A DNA stretch of 64,000 bases, from assembly GCF_042242105.1 (NCBI RefSeq), contig NC_092017.1:2641652-2705651 (forward strand), given 5' to 3'. Of this stretch, positions 13,991 to 25,900 are shown piece after piece (the stretch's first letter is position 1; each line of letters opens with the position of its first letter). The translations under genes and the position numbers were made by a program. The notes under the pieces were generated by a model. That model was not told the DNA's origin, searched no databases, and saw only the letters and a program-made list of their open reading frames with translations. This DNA comes from Pempheris klunzingeri. Lineage: Eukaryota > Chordata > Actinopteri > Acropomatiformes > Pempheridae.

Positions 13991-14479
13991 AAATGTCTCT
14001 CACAAACTGCACAGCAAGGAGTCGAACGGACACAAGATGCAGCGGCACAGAGTGGCAGACAGCCGAGCCTCTTAGCCTTAGCTAGCTTGGTAGCATTGAG
14101 CTAGATGGGCATGTTTGAGCAACCAGGCTTCATTCGTCCCACTTTTGGCTCCACCTACACTCCACCTCTTAGCCCATTTTTGGATTAGCAGTTGGAGTCA
14201 AGCACTGCCAACATGGCGATGGCTGGGGGTCACCCACTGAGCTTCACTTTGGCTATGGCCTATGGTGTGGGAAAGTGGGAAAGGTGAAAACCTTGCTGTC
14301 AATGGAACTATGGCAGGACCTGGTAAAGATCACACATATGACATCAATGAAAGGAGTACTTGAGAGTATATAGTGTAGCCTTCTGAGCATTATGACCGCC
14401 GCATACCAGTTACAGAACAGCCACAATGACAGGGAGCTGCATTTAAAGTAAGGGCAAGAATGGAAAGTGGCTGGTGAAA

Positions 14480-15690
14480 AGTTGGGCCGTGTTCAGAAAG
14501 GCATACCAACGTACTATTCATACTGAGTGTGACGTCAAATTGAGTATGAAGTGTGTTACAACTGCATAGTATGTATATTTTGCATAGGCAAGAAATCCCC
14601 GGATGTGTACTAGATTAGCAAGAATTTCTAAGTATACTTACTCACGTGAGCTCACTTGTCATACTTATTTGCCTCAAAATGCATTGTGGTGAGGAGTGAT
14701 GCTTGGATTACATATGGATAAATCATCCTTTGCCACACACCAGGATGAGAATGAAGAATGAGAGAATGAATCATTTCATCCTTTTAAATAACGTCAAGCA
14801 GCGTGAGCTTTCTAGATGATTTCTAAATTATTTCTTGTTTGTCTGATAATGATTTAAGGAGAAGCTGTTTCCATGCCTGCCATAATGTCACTGTACCAAA
14901 TACCGTGGGACATTTAAGCTGCGAAACTGTACAGACAGAGGAAACTTTACAGGGGAAACATAGATATTTTTTTAGCTTCTGAAATAAGTGTTTCAGTCAG
15001 CTCTGATGGAACTCAGGATTTATCAGGAGGGTGCAGATTTACTCCAAACGATCTCACTGTAGGAACCTGGGCTGTGTGTGTGAGCTCTTGGATGTGCAGA
15101 AGAACACAGAACATAAATCAACATTAAATCCTGATCGATCCTGTCTGCGCGTCTGGAGATTTAAATAATCAATGAAGTTGAGCTGCTGTGCTTTGTGCGT
15201 AAATGCACACAGCAGCTCTCTTAAGGTGGAGATGTGCTTATTGTTTGTATTGTATTTATCTTCCCCATTATTGATGTGTTTATTTCAACCACACAGCCCA
15301 TCTGCCAGTAATCAGAATGTTCATTTTTATGAGCCTACCTTCGCTATTGTTGAGTGAACAATTGTTTTAATAAGTAATATTGGCGTGTACATAATTTAGT
15401 ATTTGTCATACATATTATAGTATACATAGCTGTCATATATTTCTACTTACATTTCTAATACACAGTAGGCTGTGTGTGTTTTTCTGGTTATATTTTGTAA
15501 GCTATCCTCCAACCAGCAGGGAGCCACAATACCAACATGATGAGCCTGAGGAGAGAAGTCAGAGCCAGCCGCTTTCCACAACCGGCTAAACCTGGCAGCA
15601 TACTGCAAGATACGCTGACATAACAGTTTTAAATTGCATGCTAACATGAAAAGCAGTTCACAGTATGGAGTACATACTGAGTACATACAG
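14480..15690. repeat. Probable remnant of a non-autonomous DNA transposon
   Basis: The left part (about 14,480-14,700) is rich in ACTATTCATACTGAGT- and AGTATACTTACT-type words. The right part (about 15,640-15,690) carries related AGTACATACTGAGTACATAC words in roughly inverted relation. This pattern is common in fish hAT- or Harbinger-like elements with imprecise terminal repeats. No transposase is visible between them. The edges are approximate and the class is uncertain. Confidence 0.35.
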
Positions 15691-16179
15691 AATATAAAGA
15701 GCTGGGATTAATATTATTTCACTGGGTGTTTATGCTGGCGTGGAGGGTAAGAATAAGCAGACAGGATTGCAAATAGAGCGTTAAAATAAAATGATGAAAT
15801 AATGAAAGAAAAGGTGAGTCCATGATATCACTGATTAAAACCAGCAGCAGGGGATGCGTAGGAGAGAGAGTCACTGTTACAGCATGCAGAGGTCATTTCA
15901 CATCAAGGCTTTCAAAGAGAACATTAAGATTTGGACATTTGGGATTGAAATCAGCCGTTTATTTAATGGCAAAGTGTGTATCAGATAATATGATGTCTGC
16001 AATGTTTCTGAAAAGGTTAAACATGTGATTATGAGATGTAAATCAAATTGAGAGGAACATCTTGGATGGGTGAGGATGAGGTGGAGGGATGCTGGGTGGC
16101 TCTCTGAAAGCTACGGCCTTCATTTAGAATTGCTTGTTTGGTTTTTGTTTTACTTAGTTATTAACCTTGGGTATATAAC

Positions 16180-16490
16180 GCCCAGATGTTACTTCTCCGG
16201 CCCAGTAGGTGGCGATATGCACCCTAATATGTCGGTTGGCGATCCGCCTTTTGAGCCAGAGAAGAAGAAGACGGGTAATAATTCCTGTTCCGTTTCCGGG
16301 GTGATTCCGTTGGCGGCTGGAAGGCGCCAAATTAAAAACACTGAGGAGAAACATTCAAAATGTGGAAGGTCGAGTGACGGAAGCCTCTGGCTCTCAGCTT
16401 TGACCGCTTCTCCTCACACTGTTTAACCGTAACCGGATTACTAACGTGGCAGCTTCGTTCCCAGTGACATTTTAACAGGTTGTTAGAAAT
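16180..16490 (+). promoter_or_regulatory. SASS6 promoter and 5' UTR region with E2F-like and ETS-like motifs
   Basis: The 310 bp before the SASS6 start codon are richer in G+C and CpG than the flanks and show no TATA box. Visible motifs are GGCGCCAAA at 16,323-16,331 (an E2F-type site in reverse orientation), TTGGCGGC at 16,310-16,317 (a second E2F-like word), and TTCCGG at about 16,294-16,299 (an ETS core). These fit a TATA-less, cell-cycle-linked promoter, which suits a centriole duplication gene. Motif presence is seen; function is inferred. No divergent gene was found on the other strand. Confidence 0.5.
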
Positions 16491-17031
16491 ATGGAGGAAC
16501 TCTTCAGCAAAGTGTTACAAGTGAACGTGAGGTGCAGAGACTGTGAGGAAAGGTAAGACTGGCTGGTTTAAACAAACGAGAGAGTTTAATAACCATTTCA
16601 GCTGTCGATAAGACAGGGAGAATATATTCGATAGCACAGCAGCCGAAATCCACCGATGCTGAAACGGCAGCACTGTGCCAACAGTATCTCCAGGAGCGTT
16701 CAGTGCCTCTGCTAACTTTCTGTAAAGATCTCCTCTCATGACTTCTCTTCAATCAAACTGTGCCAGCTGGGTTATCTGGTGTGTTCTGTCTGAAGCACAC
16801 CTGGTGCTACTAATGATGATCAGTTACCTTACACCTGATCTGTAAGTGAGTTCTCTATGAGGATTCTGTTCAGGAGGCTGAATAACTTTGAGACTGCAGC
16901 AGGCAGTAAAAGTGGCAGATTGTGTTGACTTTGGAGAAACCACTTGTACCTGAACACAGCTGAAGGTTTGGCTGTGGTAGTGCACTTTCAGCTTACAAAC
17001 CTTGCATCCAGTAGACTTCCCTACTAGTAAG

Positions 17032-17121
<90 letters not shown>

Positions 17122-20100
17122 TTTATGGTGCAGTGCACAGAGGAGCTTATTAGTGACCATAAATAATAATACATTTTATTTATAGGTGCCTTTCAAGGCA
17201 CTCAAGGACACCGTACAACACAGTTAAAAACAAACCAAAAAAGCCATAAACCATAAATAAGAATGTCTGCTAACAAGTAAATGTGTGAGGCGTTGGAGAT
17301 GCCGTCCTTGGTGGTCATGTGTTTCGACATCATTTTCCTCTCAAAGCCACCTCGGCTACACAGATTTGGGGCCAGCTCAAGTCAGTCAGTTGCTGGTGCG
17401 TGTAAATGATGCCATCAGCTATAAAAAAGCCTTGAGTGCCAGCTCAATCAGCTGTGCTGGATGACAGTTTGAAATGATTCTGCCAGAAATCTCTTTTTAT
17501 TAGCTAACATTACGTATCATAAGCAGCATTTGAGCTCTGGTTGTTATTGACCAGTTTTAATGGTGTAATTTTACAGGAAAGCAAATATCCGTGTCACCAT
17601 TGAGCTTCAGCTGACGACAAGTCCAGTACACAAAAGGGTGAGTAGGAGTTTGGTATGAACAGTTCAGATAGTGCTCTGTGTAGTTTTCTAGTGGTCAGCT
17701 AATTGGAATAAATGGCCAGATGTGAACACATTGCGTTCCACACCTACCCCCCCCTCCGTGCACTTTAACCTTTATTGTGGAACTCTTTATTAAAGACAGG
17801 TTTTATCCCTGGTGACTAACCTTCTCTTGTTTTTCTTTATATCAGGATCTTCTAGTAAAACTAACAGATGATATAGATCCGTATTTACTCTTCAAACTCT
17901 CGATATCAGAGGAAGATTTCCAGAGGTAGGTATCTGTAGAACTGTGTGAATAACCAGGCTCAATGTTTGAATGTAGGCTGACAAGAACCAGCTTTCTGTA
18001 ACTCTCTCCTGATGTGTCATTCTTTGTCATTGTCTGTGAAGTCTGAAAGTCCAGCAGGGGCTTCTCATAGACTTTGCATCATTTCCTCAGAAGTTTATAG
18101 ACCTGCTTAATCTATGCTATTCTGAACAAGAGTCACACAGTCCAAGGTAAGAAGCAATTCAACCATACATGTGTACTGATTTGTATCTGTCCTAACAATT
18201 CAGTTTTCTTGTCAATTATAAACAAAATTGCAAACCTTTTTAAAACTGCCATCAGTGCTGAGATGAGTGGGTGATGTTTACCACCACCACACACTACCTG
18301 ACTGGCTGTTGTCTTTCCCCACAGGTTTCTTCTGCACTTGTCTTGTCAGGCTCCTGTGCTTGAAGGACCTGCCAACTTCAGTGTTGTAGAGACCAATGCA
18401 TTCAAACACCTGAACCACTTGTCTTTACGACTTGCTCAAGGCTCTGACAAAGAGGTTAAAGACTTTCTGGCAGTGTGTCTCTCCTCTCTGAAGGTTGGCT
18501 CATTCAGCATACTTCATCACAGTACGCTCTGGCCCTCTGAATAGAGCTTTGAAGTGGAACGTTTAGTTTAATGTAACAATGCTAATCACTTTTATATTGA
18601 CTGTACGTTGTTTGTACATTTTAAGCCAGTTGAGTTTAAGCAGCAGTAAGTATTGTTTACATTTTAAGAGATCAGAGCAGGAAAGTAAAAATGTATCTAA
18701 AATGTATGTATTCTAAATGGTTCAGATCCTACCATGGGTATTTTAGGAAAATGTAACTGATAAGCCTTAATGTAATGGTGGAATCCTCCTATCAAAGCAT
18801 CTGTTATGTTGTTTTTTTGTACATAACTAGGGTATAGCTAGGGTCCATTTCCTTCAGTCAGTGTTTTATGTATTATCTCATTGTTTCAGGCAGAAAAGCA
18901 GGCCCTAGAGACAAAGCTCAAGAAGACTGAAGAGGATCTATCCAGGCAGCTGAATTATGCTCAACAGGTGTGCTTTGCTCTGGGTGTTGTACTTGCATGA
19001 TTAAAGGGCTTGAAGGCCTCTAAACACTAAGGAAGATAACAAAGTGCCCAAGCAGTACATGTAGGTGCACCAGCACTACACTCAAAAGGTGCTGGGGCAG
19101 GTGGAGTGTAGATTCAATCAAAACACCTATCTCACAGCTCTGAAACCGTTGAGCCAATCACAGTGGAGCAGGACAGAAATACATGAACCAATTGAGAAAC
19201 AGTGAATAGTAGTGTTTGGCTAGAGCAGGGCAGCACATGCAAACCTCTCCAATGGAAGCTTTTACAGCTGAGGCTTTTATGCTTGTGGAGAGATTGATAG
19301 TCTGATCATGTCAGGTTTATGTTGCGTAACATTATGGTTTAAATATTTCATGCACAGGATCACTAAGTCCCACATAAACGGGCAGAATGTTGAATGTCTG
19401 TAGAAGTGAGCAGCCTGGTGCCATTAGTTTGTGACCTTATCAGGCAAAATGGACTGCAGTGTGTAATGGCACTGCACTCAGGTGGGGCCACATCATCACC
19501 TCATCTGTCTTTACTGCCTTCAGGTGACTGCAGCGATTTAATTATTAAAATCTTTTTAGGAAATTTAAAGCGTACGCTGGCAAATCAACATCAACCCCAG
19601 CCCACAACACATGCATACATAACACATGGTCAATAACTGCCACACGCACTGCTCAGATGGAGCCTGTAAAACACAAACACGACACAAATGTAGCAGTAGC
19701 CTAATTCATACGGAATGAACCAGAGCAGTCGCTAACAGTCTTGTATGAAATGGATGTTGCATCGTTTAGCAGTTGGTCAAGCTCCAAGCAGTCCCTTAGG
19801 GTTTAATGAACTGTACAATGTTTTCAATCAGTACAAAGCTGCTGTCACCATCCATATTCATTTATAGTTGAACACAGACTGCTGTAATCCGCATGAAACT
19901 AAAGTTCTGTGTAAATTTAACAGCAGCAGTAATTGGTAAAGAAACTATTAATATATCTAAATGTTATCTAGGGACTGGTGCTGCCACATCTGTATGTCCT
20001 CTAGAGACTGGTGCTGCCACATCTGTATGTCCTCTATAGACTAGTGCTGCCACATCTGTATGTCCTCTAGAGACTAGTGCTGCCACATCTGTATGTCCTC

Positions 20101-22940
20101 TAGAGACTGGTGCTGCCACATCTGTATGTCCTCTAGAGACTAGTGCTGACACATCTGTATGTCCTCTATAGACTAGTGCTGCCACATCTGTCTCTAGAGA
20201 CTAGTGCTGCCACATCTGTATGTCCTCTAGAGACTGGTGCTGCCACATCTGTCTCTAGAGACTGGTGCTGCCACATCTGTATGTCCTCTAGAGACTGGTG
20301 CTGCCACATCTGTATGTCCTCTAGAGACTGGTGCTGACACATCTGTATGTCCTCTAGAGACTGGTGCTGCCACATCTGTATGTCCTCTAGAGACTGGTGC
20401 TGACACATCTGTATGTCCTCTAGAGACTGGTGCTGACACATCTGTCTCTAGAGACTGGTGCTGCCACATCTGTATGTCCTCTAGAGACTGGTGCTGACAC
20501 ATCTGTCTCTAGAGACTGGTGCTGACACATCTGTATGTCCTCTAGAGACTGGTGCTGCCACATCTGTATGTCCTCTAGAGACTGGTGCTGCCACATCTGT
20601 ATGTCCTCTAGAGACTGGTGCTGCCACATCTGTATGTCCTCTAGAGACTGGTGCTGACACATCTGTATGTCCTCTAGAGACTGGTGCTGACACATCTGTA
20701 TGTCCTCTAGAGACTGGTGCTGCCACATCTGTATGTCCTCTAGAGACTGGTGCTGCCACATCTGTATGTCCTCTAGAGACTAGTGCTGCCACATCTGTAT
20801 GTCCTCTAGAGACTGGTGCTGCCACATCTGTATGTCCTCTAGAGACTGGTGCTGCCACATCTGTATGTCCTCTAGAGACTAGTGCTGCCACATCTGTATG
20901 TCCTCTAGAGACTGGTGCTGCCACATCTGTCTCTAGAGACTGGTGCTGACACATCTGTATGTCCTCTAGAGACTGGTGCTGCCACATCTGTATGTCCTCT
21001 AGAGACTGGTGCTGCCACATCTGTATGTCCTCTAGAGACTGGTGCTGACACATCTGTATGTCCTCTAGAGACTGGTGCTGCCACATCTGTATGTCCTCTA
21101 GAGACTGGTGCTGCCACATCTGTATGTCCTCTAGAGACTGGTGCTGACACATCTGTATGTCCTCTAGAGACTGGTGCTGACACATCTGTATGTCCTCTAG
21201 AGACTGGTGCTGACACATCTGTATGTCCTCTAGAGACTGGTGCTGACACATCTGTCTCTAGAGACGGGTGCTGACACATCTGTCTCTAGAGACTGGTGCT
21301 GACATGTTTACCTCTCCCATAGACTCTGTCTGAGAAGACTAGGGAGTTGGACAAACTGCGTTCAGAGTGGACGAGTCAGAGCAGCTGTCTGTCCAGCCGT
21401 CATTCTCAGGAGTTACAATCAGAAAGAGAAAAGGCTGTAGAGGTAAGACTCCTACTCCTCACTGGACTTTGTTGCTAATCCAACTGTTATTTAACGCCAT
21501 TCAATTATGGAAATAAAGCCATGTAAAAAGGAGACCCAGGGTAAAAAGGCTTACTTTAGCAGCTATGTTTTTTTCTCTCACTCTATGGTGTGATTGCATT
21601 ACCATGGCTCTGAAGCTGTGTTTATGATTTATGGGGAAGGCAGTCATTGGTTTGGAACATACAAGCATACGGATCAGCAGCAGAGAGGTGAGTTATACTG
21701 CAGGAGTTGTCAGATATTTATTCTGAATGTTTCTATGTTGTCTTTCAGTTACAGAGCAGGCTTCAGCAGCAGACGGAGAAGCTCCGCCAGGAGCTGGAGA
21801 GCTCTCATAAGACGAGCAGCCAGCAGCTTCAAAGCAGACTGACGGAGCAGGAGGCTTCCTGCAGAGAGCTGACGGAGAGGAAATACAAGAACGAGTCTGT
21901 CATCAGAGACCTTAAGATTAAACTAATGGGTGCAGAAGAGGTTAGTGAATGAGGACTGACTGGGCCCAGTATACTGGACTTTTTGGCCACTTGGCCAAAG
22001 CACAACTTTGCTCTCTGTCTCCTTTTAAGGTGATACGGTGAACTTGTTGGCAAACAATTGTGAATTTACACATTCAGCAGTCACAGTGCAGCATTATGGT
22101 GTTTGGCTCCATGTTTGGTCTCTACCCGCTGCTAAGGGAAGTGTGTTGCTCCTCAAATGCTGCTATATGCTTCCCTGTGTTCATCATTTACTCACTAACT
22201 GCATCTGTGTGTCTCTGCTAAGCAGGTAGTGTACAGTTGGCTTTCAGAAAACAGCTGTCTGCTGCAGCCGAGATAATGTTACGATGACAGTGAACCTAAA
22301 CGGTAAACTTGCAGTCATGCGGCTAAACAGTGAGCTGAGTTCACTATAAAGCTCTGAAAAGCCAGCAGATTCAGCTGATAAATCTCTTTGTCAGTATGAG
22401 CTTTCCCTTACACAGTTTCACATAATTTAACATTTTCATTTGATTATTAAAAAGATGTCCACGGTTGTCACTTTAAAATCTGGACATAAATACAAATTTC
22501 AGTGCGTATCTGTTCACACACTGGAATTACAAAAGCAGAGGATTACTGTGAGTCTTCATCTGTCCAGCAGAGATGTCTCAGATACACAGGCTTACCTCTA
22601 CTCCCTTACTATGTTGTACACACACACACAGTGTGTCAGCCTTTTGTCCACCTATTTGGATGATAATGATTCTAACGATATACCACATCTGTTATTTCCC
22701 TGCTGTGGTGTGTGTAGGAGTGCCAGCGTTCAAAGCAGCAGGTCCTGTCCCTCAGGAGAGAGAATAGCACTCTGGACACGGAGGCCCATGAGAAGGAGCG
22801 CCTGGTCAGCCAGCTGCAAATGAGAGTGGCTGTTCTGGAACAGGAGGTCAAAGATAAGGATCAACTAATGCGCCGCACAAAAGAAGTGCTGGAAGCCACT
22901 CAGCAGCAGAAGGTAAGAGCTGCAATCTCAAATATGTTTG

Positions 22941-22988
<48 letters not shown>

Positions 22989-25900
22989 TGACCACAGTAG
23001 GTTTTGGAAAATACTTGAACATTCAACCTAAAACATTTATGCGTGTACGCTGAATAACCTCTGATTAACACGTTTTGAAAAACCTATTTTATTAACTGCC
23101 TAATACTGTGACGGACTGACTCGTCACTCCTTAATGGGCTGGTAGGGGCCACAAGCAAACTGCTTCAGTCTGACATCACAGAGCAAAAGGCTGAAAAGAA
23201 GGTGTACCCAGTCTGTTCAGGGCACATGTTGGCCTTTGTTGTGGCTCAAAAACTTGCAAAAGAAAATTTTGGACTTGTTTTGAACTGGAGCATCTGTAGA
23301 TTATTTCCATACCTGATATGTTCTGATCCACTAATGACTAATAACACATGATATGACGTGAACAAGTCTCCTCTGATCTTTGCTTCCCTCTTGAATGTAG
23401 TTTTTTAACGCCTTTATTATATCAATTACAATATGCAGCGTATACAGCTGGAGTCTATCATTACAAACACCATGAGGACCTAAGGCTTTATGAGAAATAT
23501 CTTGTAGAGCTAACCGTGGTTATAGATTATGGTTGGGTATGCTTACGTTACGGTTAGATTATTATTATAAAAGCACTTTGAGTAGTTGAAATGACTATAC
23601 AAATGCAGACCATTTATCGCCTCCAAGCTCAAAGCCCACTTCAGCTCCAAGGATCGGTTTGAACCATTCCACTCCAGATTCTGCTCCCAACACGGCACAC
23701 AAACGGCTCTCTCCAAAGTCACCAACAACCTCCTCCTCCTCCTCTCATACTCCGGATTCCTCAACATTCTCATCCTTCTCGATCTCATTGCAGCCTTTGA
23801 CACCATCAACCGCAACATTCTTCTCTCCTGCCTTGAATCCTCCCTCACCATCACCGACATTACCTCTCAAATCGACAACGATTCATCAACAACTGTACAT
23901 CCTTCACCACTCCTCTGTCACAGGGCGTCCCCCAGGGTTTGGTGCTTGGTTCTCTCCTCTTCATCTTCTAAATGCTCCCCCATGGAAACATTATACGCCG
24001 TCATAGTCTCTGCTTTCCCTGCTATGCCGATGATGTCCAGCTCTACATCTCCACCCAAATCCATCACCACTGCCACTCACTCTACCCTGACCAAGTGCCT
24101 CACAGATATTAAATCCTGGATGCATTTCCTCAACTCAACTGCGACAAAACTGATATGATCATCATCAGTCCCACATCCCACACCAGGTCCACTCAGGACT
24201 TCTGCCTCACCATCGAATAACTTCACTGTGGTCACTCCCCACACATCCGTAACCTCTGAGTCATTTTTGACAGCAACCTCTCCTTTGAACATTCAACATA
24301 TCAACCAAATCACCGGAACTGCCTTTTTCCATCTCAAGAACATAGCTCACCTCCGCCCATCACTCTCCCTCTCTGCTGCTGAAACCCTCCTCCACGCCTT
24401 CATCACATCCAGAATCAACTACTGCAACAGCACTCTTTACGACACATCATCCAAACACCGGTACATCCAAAAGTCTGCCACCCGTCTGCTCACCCACACC
24501 CACTCCCGAGACCACGTCACCCGTGTCCTTCAGAACCTCCACTGGCTCCCATCCCACAACGGATCTAATTCTGCAACATTCCTTCCTGCGAGGCTGAAAA
24601 CTCCTCCGAGACTGCACCAGTCACTCCTTGTTTTTTTTTTTTAAAAAGTGAACTTATCAAAACTCACCTTCAGAACTGCTTTTAACATATAATTGACTGT
24701 GTTGTTGTAGTTATGCTTTAATGGGTATTTTCAACCTCCTTTAAAGTGTCTTTGAGTTTGTAGAAAAGCACTCTATAAAATGTATTCACGTAAGCGCAGT
24801 TTGGTTTGTTTAACTTCATAATTTGATTGATAACCTTTTTTCTCACATGGTGATCTTGAATAATGTGAAATGTCCTCCATATGACACTGAATGTTTGTAT
24901 GTCTATATTCATATTGTTCAGTGTTAATGTCAATACACTAATTGTTTGTACTGTTTTGTCTTTATACTGATCTAATATCAGGTATTGTTATTGCACCAGT
25001 GATATTGGTCTTATTGTTAGGTTTTGGCTGCGATGCCCCTTGAAGTTGCATTTATTAAAGACCAAAGTGGCCTTTGCTAAAAAATGACTTAATTCCAAAT
25101 GTGGATGCATCCACTGCGGAAACTATTCCCAAATAAAGTAACCATTTCTAGTAGTGTTTGCTTTTGAAAATGACTGAGCTGTCTTAGTTTATTTTTTTTA
25201 AATGAAACAATGTGTTTTTATTGTGTGGAAACCAATGAGCTTGAAGCTGAAAGGATTGAGAAAGTCACAAACGCATTGTTTTTTTGACAGTGAGAAATTT
25301 GGAATGTTCATTTATGTTGGTTCTGTCTAATTCTGTTTTTTAATGTGTGTGTATGTATATGTACGTGTTTTTCTAGGACTCAATGGAAGAAAATGCCGAA
25401 AGTAAAGAAGTCCAGTTTAGAAAACTTGAAGCAACAGTAAAGTCACTGTCTGAAGAGCTGATAAAGGTTTGTAAAGCTGCCTGCAGGCGGCCTGTCTGCT
25501 GGGATGGTTTAACCCCAAAACTGAACACACGAAGGAGAAACTTGGCTGTTACCCATTAATATCCAATTCCCCATATCCATATAAACTTGGGTTTTGGGAT
25601 AATTTCAAGGATTTGGTTAATGTTTGAGTTCTGAACACTCCTGTGTTCTGTATAGGCTAAACATCCTGAAGGAAAAAACACTTCTTGTATATATGTAGAC
25701 ATTCAACATGCTGCCAGGTGCCAGTTTATTTGGGTACACCTAGTTAAAATCAATGCAGTCTAATCCAACTGTCCTGCAATCCGACCATCATGTTCAGTTA
25801 GTGATAAAACTTTCTTAGAGAGGCCTTGATTTATCTGTGCAGTCATTTTGGAGGAAGTAGGTTGGGGTGCCGTTGAACTGTGTTGCATTACAGAGTGAGG

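Noticed and set aside
16070..16426. 118-codon plus-strand open frame upstream of SASS6
   Set aside because: It overlaps the GC-rich promoter, has no recognisable domain, and is not joined to SASS6 by splice signals.
20481..21251. 256-codon open frame on the minus strand, with matching plus-strand frames up to 152 codons
   Set aside because: It is the 33-bp minisatellite read as 11-residue repeats. Frames exist on both strands, change at each 28-bp unit, and lie inside a SASS6 intron.
19973..21304. Regularly repeated 33-mers resembling a CRISPR array
   Set aside because: Units are contiguous with no unique spacers, and the context is a vertebrate intron.
23659..24006. Ser/Pro/Thr-rich 115-codon open frame
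   Set aside because: It overlaps L2 reverse transcriptase remnants in another frame; its composition reflects C-rich LINE sequence.
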